8,346 nucleotides of DNA from Bdellovibrio sp. (GTDB lineage: Bacteria > Myxococcota > SpSt-1050): positions 1-8,346 of the forward strand of contig DYEF01000001.1 of assembly GCA_020725805.1 (NCBI GenBank), read 5' to 3'. This document shows, piece after piece, positions 1-5,572 of this stretch. The position numbers were made by a program, and so were the translations under genes. The number at the start of each line of letters is the position of its first letter. The first letter of the stretch is position 1. Under the pieces are notes generated by a model. The model had not been told where the DNA came from, did no database searches, and saw only the letters and a program-made list of their open reading frames with translations.

Positions 1-120
1 CCCTATTACCCCCCATAGGGAAACATATACTTTTCCCTGTAATTCCACTTTAATCCCTAACTTTTCTTTATATCCAAACCTATTAAATGTAACATTTCTA
101 CTTTGCAGATAATGTAACAT
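1..120 (-). pseudogene. Open frame continuing past the lipoprotein stop, possible severed C-terminal part (partial)
   Basis: Seen: the frame shifted by one base from the lipoprotein gene is open from an ATG at 120-118 (no Shine-Dalgarno) to the window edge, about 40 codons. From base 85 it reads TFNRFGYKEK and then LGIKVELQGKVYVSL. The stretch VTFNRFGYKEK resembles the opening of the ASH domain in the adjacent gene, VEFGAMRFGEK: a V-x-F start, then a shared R-F-G, then a charged turn and a strand. Inference: this may be the continuation of the lipoprotein, cut off by the 25-bp duplication at 86-135. It could instead be a chance open frame or a separate overlapping gene. Forty codons is too short to decide, and the true end lies outside the window. 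Confidence 0.35.
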
Positions 121-135
121 TTCTATTTTGGAACA
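86..135. repeat. Imperfect 25-bp tandem duplication over the lipoprotein stop codon
   Basis: Copy 1 is 86-110 and copy 2 is 111-135. They match at 20 of 25 positions, including a perfect 15-bp core, AATGTAACATTTCTA, at 86-100 and 111-125. Each core holds a short palindrome: AAATGT-A-ACATTT at 85-97, and AATGT-A-ACATT at 111-121. Because 25 is not a multiple of three, the second copy in the gene's reading direction is read in a different phase, and its TAG becomes the stop codon at 100-98. Confidence 0.8.
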
Positions 136-1273
136 ACACAGAAAGCTGCGGGTCTTTATAGCCTGCAAGCGCCTTAAAACTCAATATCAGAAGTCCGTCC
201 TCCTTGTTGTCGTCATCGTTATTGACATCAAGGTCATTTGTCTTGAGGGAGACCGAATACTTATCGTCAAGTGCTTCTGTATCTGCAGGATATTCAACAA
301 CCAGCACGATTGAATCGGAAGGCGAGAGATAGACCGGAAGAGTTATTTCATTCCCTTCGGCCGTATCTTTCAGATAGGCACTGAATTTGTTGATATTCGT
401 GCTGTTGTTGCTGTAAATATCATATTTAATCTCAGAAATCTTTACAATAGACTCTTCCGAGACATTCAGAATTGTAACAATCTGTATTTTCTTCTCCTTA
501 AGAGGTATGTTTCCTATGTTAACAGTAACTTCATTTGTCGGACTCTTCTTGTCCGGTTCGGGATATACAACCTCTTCATTTGCGGCATTCAGATATTTAA
601 CCGCAATATCGGGCTTGTCCTTGTAACTGTTTTTCATCTTGATTCTGAGAATCGGCATATCCCCGTCATCAGATGAGACAAGGAGGTCTCCGTTATCCGG
701 CATCTCGTCATTCTGCTGGCAATATACAGTTACTTCAAACTCTCCGCCGGGAGAGAGATTCGAACCAAAGGCAAAATCGGTCCTGAATCCGAATGTAGAT
801 GAATCAGCATTCGCATCCAGCTCTACCTTCAGAATTTTCAGGTCTGCGTTTCCGGTATTTTTTATCCTGACAGTCCTTTCTCTCTTTTCACCAAATCTCA
901 TTGCACCGAATTCGACTGTCATCGGGTCTGCCGAAATCTTTCCTTTCTTGACTATATCCACATCACCAGTATCATTCCCTCCATCAATCCCGGCATCATC
1001 AGCCATATCAACACATTTTCCGTTGATGCAATCCTGTTCCGGTTTGCAGTCAGTCTTATTTCTGCATACAGTCGTTTCTTTCTTTACACAGTAATTGTTC
1101 TTGCATTCCTCATCAGCATTGCACTGTGCATTGTTTTTGCAGGGACGGAGTGCTGCATCCTGTACACCTGTATCACCGCCAAGCGGATTGACAGAATCTC
1201 CGCAGTTATGAACAAATATAATCACCACTGAAATTACAGCAAATACAAAAAGTGACTTAATTCTGAAAGGCAT
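98..1273 (-). CDS. Cysteine-repeat, ASH/choice-of-anchor-D domain exported protein, probable lipoprotein, possibly truncated
   Basis: I recognise domains but not a specific gene. The start is ATG at 1273: AAGGAGG at 1286-1280 gives a 6-nt spacer, whereas the GTG at 1279 abuts the ribosome site and is unlikely. The product is 391 residues. Residues 5-22 are a hydrophobic export segment ending at Cys24 (V-H-N-C), a non-canonical lipobox followed by an acidic, glycine-rich linker. Two tandem modules with spacing C-x5-C-x5-C-x4-C follow (Cys45/51/57/62 and Cys70/76/82/87), then an acidic linker. Residues about 112-215 form an ASH/choice-of-anchor-D-like beta domain starting VEFGAMRFGEK. Residues about 219-370 look like a second beta-sandwich. 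Family knowledge: such proteins are usually surface or periplasmic, and none has a known enzymatic role. The gene has its own promoter. The stop falls inside a 25-bp duplication, so the C-terminus may be artificial (see 1-120). Confidence 0.8.
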   Translation of the reverse strand: MPFRIKSLFVFAVISVVIIFVHNCGDSVNPLGGDTGVQDAALRPCKNNAQCNADEECKNNYCVKKETTVCRNKTDCKPEQDCINGKCVDMADDAGIDGGNDTGDVDIVKKGKISADPMTVEFGAMRFGEKRERTVRIKNTGNADLKILKVELDANADSSTFGFRTDFAFGSNLSPGGEFEVTVYCQQNDEMPDNGDLLVSSDDGDMPILRIKMKNSYKDKPDIAVKYLNAANEEVVYPEPDKKSPTNEVTVNIGNIPLKEKKIQIVTILNVSEESIVKISEIKYDIYSNNSTNINKFSAYLKDTAEGNEITLPVYLSPSDSIVLVVEYPADTEALDDKYSVSLKTNDLDVNNDDDNKEDGLLILSFKALAGYKDPQLSVLFQNRNVTLSAK

Positions 1274-1292
1274 ATCCACCCTCCTTAAATAT

Positions 1293-1328
1293 TATTAGTA
1301 TAATACCAGATATAATCCGAAATTACAA
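1293..1328 (-). promoter_or_regulatory. Sigma-70-type promoter for the lipoprotein gene
   Basis: On the minus strand, TTGTAA (1328-1323, 4/6 to TTGACA) is followed after exactly 17 bp by TATTAT (1305-1300, 5/6 to TATAAT). The -10 is preceded by TGG, an extended -10 TGn element. Transcription would start near 1293, giving a leader of about 20 nt that contains the AAGGAGG site. The rest of the 1280-1447 intergenic stretch is AT-rich. It holds only an 8-bp direct repeat, CACAACTC, about 35 bp apart (near 1347 and 1382), and I see no further gene. Confidence 0.6.
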
Positions 1329-1439
1329 TAACCATAAATTTATTGTACACAACTCTGCAAAACTTATCTGCCAACCTCTCTCACAACTCCGAAAAATATC
1401 CTCAGATTGTTAATTCCGGATAAAAATCGTGAACATTCA

Positions 1440-1499
1440 ATCAAAAGCCCTGTATCTTTGCCTAGTCGGAAGAGAGTATTCATTCCGAGAGATACAGGG
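1440..1499 (-). terminator. Hairpin terminator beginning inside the AI-2E gene
   Basis: A perfect 10-bp inverted repeat pairs 1448-1457 (CCCTGTATCT) with 1490-1499 (AGATACAGGG). A nested 6-bp stem sits inside it (1466-1471 with 1483-1488, TCGGAA/TTCCGA). Read on the minus strand, the outer stem is followed by CTTTTG, a short U-tract. The 5' arm encodes the last residues of the AI-2E protein and the stop codon is within the inner hairpin. The long interrupted stem and short U-tract make it a moderate candidate for intrinsic termination of the four-gene operon. Confidence 0.6.
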
Positions 1500-2550
1500 A
1501 ACTCTGTTTATATTTCTCAATAAAAATACCTGCAAGAACTTTAATAATCGCTGCAGACGGGACAGCAATGAGTATACCAATAAATCCCATAAGTGTCCCA
1601 CCGATAAGCAGTGCAAGAATAATAAAGATAGGTTTCAGACCTATCGATGAACCCATAATACGGGGAGTAATAAAGAACTGGTCGATGAGAGGAATTGCCG
1701 AATAAACGATTACCGAACCAAGTATCGGATAAAGGCCGTTCCCGTAAATAAGGGAAAGCAGAAGACTCAAAGAGAGCCCTGTAATCAGACCCGCATACGG
1801 AATAAAGTTGAGAATTCCTGTAATGACACCAATTGCAACCGGATTCGGCACTTTGGCTATTATAAGGGCAACAGAATAGACAATAGCCATAACCGTACAT
1901 ACCGTAATCTGTCCGCGGAAGAACATCGACATTGTGGAATCAATCTCTTTGAAGATATCATCAATAAGACTCTTGAATTTCAGAGGAATCATCGAGTCTA
2001 TCCACCTTATGACATCGTAGTAATATACTATCAGGTAGTATGCTATAAGGGGTATCAGTATCAGGGCAACGAGCATATATGCCAGAATAAATATGTTCGA
2101 TATTGCCCTCTTCAGGAGTCCGCCCAGAAAGGAGAAGTCCTTACCGGAGAGATTGGAAGTAAATTCGTAGAGTCTCTCCTTATATCCCTCTATTGTATCG
2201 GTAATATCGATCTGGAATTTATCGAGAAGATATGGCCTCAGCCTTTCCTCAACAAGAGATATCAGTTTCGGTCCGGCCCCGGAAATAGCAGTCACAATAT
2301 CTGAAATCAGCGGAAAGATAATCAGGACAAAAGTTGCAACAAGTATTGTCAGAAATATAATCACAAGAACTGCGCTTGTCCCTCTCGAAATCTTTCTCTT
2401 CTCAAGTCTGTCAACGACCGGTTTGAAGATATATGCTATCAGAAAACCCAGAAAAACCGGTATAAAAACTTTTCTCAGGACATAAAGAAGAAAGAGAATT
2501 CCGGCAAATACCCCGATATATACAAGAATATTCCTCTGTTCCTTTGTCAT
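1480..2550 (-). CDS. AI-2E/PerM family transporter-like membrane protein
   Basis: A 356-residue polytopic inner-membrane protein of the AI-2E transporter family (PF01594), at the usual family length. Hydrophobic segments lie at about 8-25, 28-44, 58-85, 147-178, 213-233, 235-268, 273-290 and 303-342, with a soluble loop at about 90-145. Family-typical motifs include FRGQ at 211-214, NFIPYAG at 248-254, ITPRIMG at 294-300 and a final glycine-rich hydrophobic stretch ending AVP near 329-331. Family knowledge: members have been linked to AI-2 export, Na+(Li+)/H+ antiport or generic efflux, so the substrate cannot be assigned here. The start ATG lies 3 nt after the FecR-gene stop (TAA-AGT-ATG). 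No good Shine-Dalgarno is visible, so expression probably depends on translational coupling. It is last in the operon, and a hairpin overlaps its stop codon. Confidence 0.9.
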   Translation of the reverse strand: MTKEQRNILVYIGVFAGILFLLYVLRKVFIPVFLGFLIAYIFKPVVDRLEKRKISRGTSAVLVIIFLTILVATFVLIIFPLISDIVTAISGAGPKLISLVEERLRPYLLDKFQIDITDTIEGYKERLYEFTSNLSGKDFSFLGGLLKRAISNIFILAYMLVALILIPLIAYYLIVYYYDVIRWIDSMIPLKFKSLIDDIFKEIDSTMSMFFRGQITVCTVMAIVYSVALIIAKVPNPVAIGVITGILNFIPYAGLITGLSLSLLLSLIYGNGLYPILGSVIVYSAIPLIDQFFITPRIMGSSIGLKPIFIILALLIGGTLMGFIGILIAVPSAAIIKVLAGIFIEKYKQSSLYLSE

Positions 2551-2553
2551 ACT

Positions 2554-3300
2554 TTACTTGTTTTCTTCTTTCTTCCCTTCCTTTTCGTCGAGACTCATAT
2601 TCCAGGCCACCCAGTCATCTTTCTTCTCTTCTTCAAGGTCAAATGCTATCGGCTCGCTTATATCTCCCTCAGCTGAAACCTTGATCATCTGCATAGCCTT
2701 TGCGATCATCTCCTCCCACTGTTTCTTTGTCACTTCCTTGAACGGAGGCGGAATCTCCTTCCTCTCTTTCTTGGCTTCCGCAAGTTTCGTCTCCTCTTCC
2801 TTGTTCTTCCTGTCGACCACCGGTCTGTTGTTTACCCCTACCTCCCCTTCATAAACCTTGATTATCGAGCTCTCATCCATCAAGGCCGTCACCGAAAAGA
2901 CTGTCCCTCTGACACCTGCAACCGCAGACTTGGTCTTGACCTCAAATTTCTTCTGGTCAGTTGTCTTCTTTACCTTTGCCCAGACCGAACCTATAGAAAC
3001 CATTACAGAATTATCATCCTTCTTTTTTAAGGAAAAGAACTTAAAAACTGTCTTCGGGGCAAGCCTGATTGTACCTTTTTCGCTCTTGACCTCGAGTCTG
3101 GAATCCTCATCGGTCTTGAGATAAATATCACCTGTCAGTTTATCGCCTGCCTTTACTGCCTTCCATGGCCCGTTTTCGGATTTACCCTGAAAACACTTCC
3201 CTTCACAAAGGGAGACCTGAGATGAAGATTCGCCGGCAAAGACATAGAATGCTATTCCTGCAAAGACTATAAATATCAGACCAACGAAAAGTTTTTTCAT
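2554..3300 (-). CDS. Exported FecR-domain protein
   Basis: 248 residues. A basic MKK start and hydrophobic segment (4-22) end in VFAG, a likely signal peptide or anchor. Residues about 50-157 form a FecR domain: a strand-rich region, then IGSVWAKVKK, then the signature AVAGVRGTVFSV at 126-137 and VYEGEVGV at 149-156. A charged Lys/Glu linker follows (165-185), then a helical stretch (187-207), and a tail with the W-x-x-W-N pattern at 230-234. Two cysteines at 32 and 36 flank EGK. Classical FecR proteins are anti-sigma sensors with a cytoplasmic N-terminal domain. This one has no such domain and no FecI or FecA neighbour, so a structural or carbohydrate/peptidoglycan-associated periplasmic role is more likely (inference). 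AAGGAG at 3313-3308 gives a 7-nt spacer. The gap to the upstream gene is 21 nt. Confidence 0.85.
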   Translation of the reverse strand: MKKLFVGLIFIVFAGIAFYVFAGESSSQVSLCEGKCFQGKSENGPWKAVKAGDKLTGDIYLKTDEDSRLEVKSEKGTIRLAPKTVFKFFSLKKKDDNSVMVSIGSVWAKVKKTTDQKKFEVKTKSAVAGVRGTVFSVTALMDESSIIKVYEGEVGVNNRPVVDRKNKEEETKLAEAKKERKEIPPPFKEVTKKQWEEMIAKAMQMIKVSAEGDISEPIAFDLEEEKKDDWVAWNMSLDEKEGKKEENK

Positions 3301-3321
3301 AGCAACTCTCCTTATAAAAGT

Positions 3322-4515
3322 TTATTTGCCACCCTTCGTAACCTTGATCTTTACCGTATTCTGCTGCATATCTGTAACTTCCAGAACGGATTTGCCGATC
3401 TTCTTGCCGGAAAGTTCAAGTCCCAGATCCTGTCCCTTACCCTTGTAATCAATATCAAGGGAGGCATCGGGCTTCTTGAATTTTCTGATCTGAACTCCCT
3501 GAACACCCCTTATCTGCTGTGTCAGAAAATTCTTGAATTCAGAGAGAAATCCCGGGTCATCAATACCCGTAATATCTATGGAAACCATCTGTCCGCCAGA
3601 AAGTTCCTGATTCCATTTTTCCATAATTCCGTCAATCAGCTGATTCGAGACCTTCTCGGCAGCCATTTTGAGGGCATTATTGCCTGCGGAAATCTCCGAA
3701 GGGTGAGGATACACATGTTCACCTGTTGCAGTTGCAAGAATCTCCCCGTTGTCAGTATTGAGGGCTCTGACAGACATATTTGCAGAGGCAGTAGGATACT
3801 TGGGAGAATCCGGAGAAGTCCCGATAGGCTGATTACCAAGTGATTTTGCAATAGCCTGACCAAATATCACTATCTGTGCATCAGTCTGATTTGCTATGCT
3901 CTTCGCTGCATCTGAGGAGAGCGAAGCCACCCTGTATGCATCCTTGACCTTGATTTTTCCTGAGACGGCCTGTCTGTCTATAACTGTAAAACCGTTCTTC
4001 TGAAAGATATTTATCATCGTATTTTCGACAATCCCTATATCAGATACTGAGGCCGTGGTACCCCACCAGTAGGACGGGGTCTCCTGACCGACATTCTGCT
4101 CTGAAATCAGGAACATCACGCGGGGTTTCCCTTTCCTCGAAAGTGCTATTCCGATTGCCTTTAGTTTCCCTTCGATCTTCCCCGTTGAGACATCTGCCTG
4201 AATATCAACTATGTATACGTTGTCCTCGACCTTCTCAGAGACAATTTTGTATGACTCAACATAACCCTTTGAATGGGTATATATGTTGTCTTCGAGGAGC
4301 TGAAAGTCCTTTGCCTTCGATTCGGAAGTGACCATCGTACCTACGACCTGTTCAACAGCCCTTCTTAGCGCATCCTCTATTGCCTTGTCTCTCGCCATAG
4401 CCTTGTCGTTATTTACAATAGCGGCCTGTCCCCTTGCTGTAACCGAACCGGCATACAGATAGGCGGGGACCAGAAAAGTTATCAGAACAAGTGAAAAAAT
4501 AATCTTTCTAAACAT
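3322..4515 (-). CDS. FlgT-N-domain (flagellar assembly protein T-like) exported protein
   Basis: 397 residues from ATG 4515, which has GGAGG (AAAAGGAGGC, 4530-4521) five to six nt upstream. An in-frame start at 4599 would overlap the preceding gene by 62 nt, has no ribosome site and would bury the signal peptide, so I reject it. Residues 1-22 are a signal peptide (MFRKIIF to YLYA). Residues about 24-110 match the FlgT N-terminal domain style: GQAAI-x5-AMARDKAIEDALRRAVEQ, then TMVTSES, a helix reaching HSKGYVESY, and a closing strand VYIVDIQADV. Residues about 130-300 form an alpha/beta region with RVMFLISEQ, a helix plus GFTVIDR, and DAQIVIFGQA, reminiscent of the FlgT middle, CsgG or TolB-N folds. 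Residues 308-397 look like a small C-terminal domain. In Vibrio, FlgT builds the outer-membrane flagellar H ring. Here a flagellar role is only an inference, since no flagellar gene is in view. Confidence 0.75.
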   Translation of the reverse strand: MFRKIIFSLVLITFLVPAYLYAGSVTARGQAAIVNNDKAMARDKAIEDALRRAVEQVVGTMVTSESKAKDFQLLEDNIYTHSKGYVESYKIVSEKVEDNVYIVDIQADVSTGKIEGKLKAIGIALSRKGKPRVMFLISEQNVGQETPSYWWGTTASVSDIGIVENTMINIFQKNGFTVIDRQAVSGKIKVKDAYRVASLSSDAAKSIANQTDAQIVIFGQAIAKSLGNQPIGTSPDSPKYPTASANMSVRALNTDNGEILATATGEHVYPHPSEISAGNNALKMAAEKVSNQLIDGIMEKWNQELSGGQMVSIDITGIDDPGFLSEFKNFLTQQIRGVQGVQIRKFKKPDASLDIDYKGKGQDLGLELSGKKIGKSVLEVTDMQQNTVKIKVTKGGK

Positions 4516-4537
4516 TATAAGCCTCCTTTTCTTCTTA

Positions 4538-5443
4538 TTAGTCAACAATGATTGCAAGTCTGCCGCTTCTGAGCAGCTCCCTGTTGATCTTCTTTGCATC
4601 TTCGCTGCGGATAATAATCTCGGATTTGTTCTTTACAGAGACTGCGTTTATTACAACAGGCTTATCCTTGACACGTTCGGAATTCCTTGCTGCATTCTCA
4701 CTCAGATAGTACGATACGAGTTTACCGTCATTTGCAACGGACGGGTCTATTTTCTCGGCTGCAAAGAGCTCATTGTTCTTATCATCGAGAATTTTCGGAA
4801 ACATCACAGGCTGATACGGATGTCCCTTGACATTGATGATATACCCTGTTGAATCTGCCGTCTCAGCCTTCTTTTCTTCCTTTTTGGGCTCATTCTTCGG
4901 AACCTCCGGAGCCGCCTTGGCTTCTTTTACCTCCTGAGGTTTTGCCTTACTCTCCGCAGCCTCCTCTTTCTTTTCCTCCTTCTTCTCCTCCGTCTTCTTC
5001 ACAACCTCCTTGGCAACCGTAGAAGCCATCATTCCCTCAAGGTCTACCTGAACGATAACATCCACTCCTCCGTCCGAATAATACTTGGTATCAATCCTCT
5101 TCATTCCCTTAATCAGTCCCTCAACAGTAGTCTTGACCTCGGGAACGGACTGCATCATATCTCCGACAGTCCAGCTCGAATCAACCCTGACGCCCTTTAC
5201 TACTTCAAGGACCTTTCTGTATGCATCCAGTTCGGCCGCCCTCTCTGTCTGAAGCCTTACCTGAGCTGCTGTAACCCCTCCCTTGAGATTCGGTGCCGCC
5301 GAGCCTGTCACAACTATGACCTTGTTGGTCCAGTTGACCTGCCCGTGTCCTATCTTCTGTATTACCTGGTCCTGCTGCTTGGAATCTGTCTGGGCATAAA
5401 GACAGGTGGCTATCAAAAGCATAATAAAAAGGTATCTCTTCAT
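4538..5443 (-). CDS. LPP20-family exported protein (FlgP-like)
   Basis: 301 residues. The N-terminus is a signal peptide (MKRYLFIMLL to YAQ). Cleavage is possible after Ala17, or at Cys14 if it is a lipoprotein, but I-A-T-C is a poor lipobox. Residues about 32-138 carry the LPP20 pattern: VVTGSAAPN, then RLQTERAAELDAYRKVLE, then VVKGVRVDSSWTVGD, then VEGLIKGMK and a strand ending in DVIVQVDLEG. A Lys/Glu/Ala/Pro low-complexity linker spans 144-197. The C-terminal domain (198-301) begins TGYIINVKG and includes FPKILDDKNNELFAAE and a final LAIIVD; it is often found behind LPP20 domains. Family knowledge: LPP20 proteins include Helicobacter LPP20 and FlgP, the flagellar outer-membrane disc protein. 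AAGGAGG at 5456-5450 gives a 6-nt spacer. It is first in a four-gene operon, with 22 nt to the next start. Confidence 0.8.
   Translation of the reverse strand: MKRYLFIMLLIATCLYAQTDSKQQDQVIQKIGHGQVNWTNKVIVVTGSAAPNLKGGVTAAQVRLQTERAAELDAYRKVLEVVKGVRVDSSWTVGDMMQSVPEVKTTVEGLIKGMKRIDTKYYSDGGVDVIVQVDLEGMMASTVAKEVVKKTEEKKEEKKEEAAESKAKPQEVKEAKAAPEVPKNEPKKEEKKAETADSTGYIINVKGHPYQPVMFPKILDDKNNELFAAEKIDPSVANDGKLVSYYLSENAARNSERVKDKPVVINAVSVKNKSEIIIRSEDAKKINRELLRSGRLAIIVD
4853..4999 (-). repeat. Lys/Glu-rich low-complexity linker in the LPP20-family gene
   Basis: Encodes residues 149-197. EEKKEEKKEE is followed by mixed K/E/A/P sequence, and the DNA is a run of GAA/GAG/AAG codons. It separates the LPP20 domain from the C-terminal domain and probably acts as a flexible or helical spacer across the periplasm (inference). 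Confidence 0.7.
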
Positions 5444-5466
5444 CCTAAACCTCCTTGGTTATTCAT
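5440..5466 (-). CDS. Possible 8-residue leader ORF overlapping the LPP20-family start
   Basis: ATG at 5466-5464 is preceded by AGGAG (5475-5471) and encodes MNNQGGLG. It stops at TGA (5442-5440), which overlaps the ATG of the downstream gene as ATGA. Overlaps of this type can couple translation, and the main gene's own AAGGAGG lies inside the leader. It is equally possible that this is chance. If transcription starts at 5471, as the class II promoter reading suggests, its ribosome site would be lost. Confidence 0.25.
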   Translation of the reverse strand: MNNQGGLG

Positions 5467-5470
5467 ATCT

Positions 5471-5505
5471 CTCCTATATAGTAGACGAAAAAGGTCAAAA
5501 TGCAA
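5471..5505 (-). promoter_or_regulatory. Candidate promoter of the envelope operon
   Basis: TACTAT (5483-5478, 4/6 to TATAAT) lies 16 bp after TTGCAT (5505-5500), a poor -35. The inferred start at about 5471 puts the CRP-like palindrome (centre 5512.5) at -41.5, the class II activator position. A weak -35 is typical of activator-dependent promoters. TATATA at 5480-5475 is an alternative -10. Confidence 0.4.
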
Positions 5506-5520
5506 GTGATATCTGTCACA
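5505..5520. promoter_or_regulatory. CRP/FNR-family operator-like palindrome
   Basis: The plus strand reads AGTGA-TATCTG-TCACA; the minus strand reads TGTGA-CAGATA-TCACT. This matches the TGTGA-N6-TCACA CRP consensus at 9 of 10 defined positions. It lies between the nrdJ terminator and the LPP20-family gene, about 62 bp upstream of that start codon. Which CRP/FNR-family regulator would bind is unknown. Confidence 0.5.
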
Positions 5521-5524
5521 GAAA

Positions 5525-5569
5525 CAATATATAGCAAATATCCCGGAGACAAAATGGAACCCGGGATAT
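5525..5569 (-). terminator. Intrinsic terminator-like hairpin after nrdJ
   Basis: A perfect 9-bp inverted repeat, ATATCCCGG (5538-5546) with CCGGGATAT (5561-5569), has a 14-nt loop. It begins 3 nt after the nrdJ TAG. On the minus strand it is followed by TTGCTATATATTGTTT, U-rich but interrupted, so termination may be only partial. Confidence 0.6.
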
Positions 5570-5572
5570 ACA

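Noticed and set aside
1-38. Two mutually exclusive hairpins at the left edge (AGGGAAA/TTTCCCT at 17-38 and CCCTAT/ATAGGG at 1-20), resembling an attenuator or terminator
   Set aside because: The stems are 6-7 bp, no U-tract is visible, the edge cuts the context, and the region may be coding in the shifted frame.
639-1094. Plus-strand 151-residue open frame
   Set aside because: It is antisense to the lipoprotein gene, lacks a ribosome site and has low-complexity Ser/Phe/Pro composition typical of a shadow frame.
1274-1279. GTG at 1279 as the lipoprotein start
   Set aside because: The AAGGAGG site ends directly against it, leaving no spacer. ATG 1273 has the normal 6-nt spacing.
1541-1900. 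Minus-strand 119-residue frame inside the AI-2E gene
   Set aside because: It is an out-of-frame reading of transmembrane codons, rich in Tyr, Cys and Ser, with no start signal.
4516-4599. Extending the FlgT-like protein by 28 residues to an upstream start at 4599
   Set aside because: The extension overlaps the preceding gene, has no ribosome site and would place a polar stretch before the signal peptide. ATG 4515 has a strong GGAGG.
5491-5498. TTGACC (5498-5493) as the -35 of the envelope operon
   Set aside because: Only 12 bp separate it from TATATA, too short for a sigma-70 promoter.
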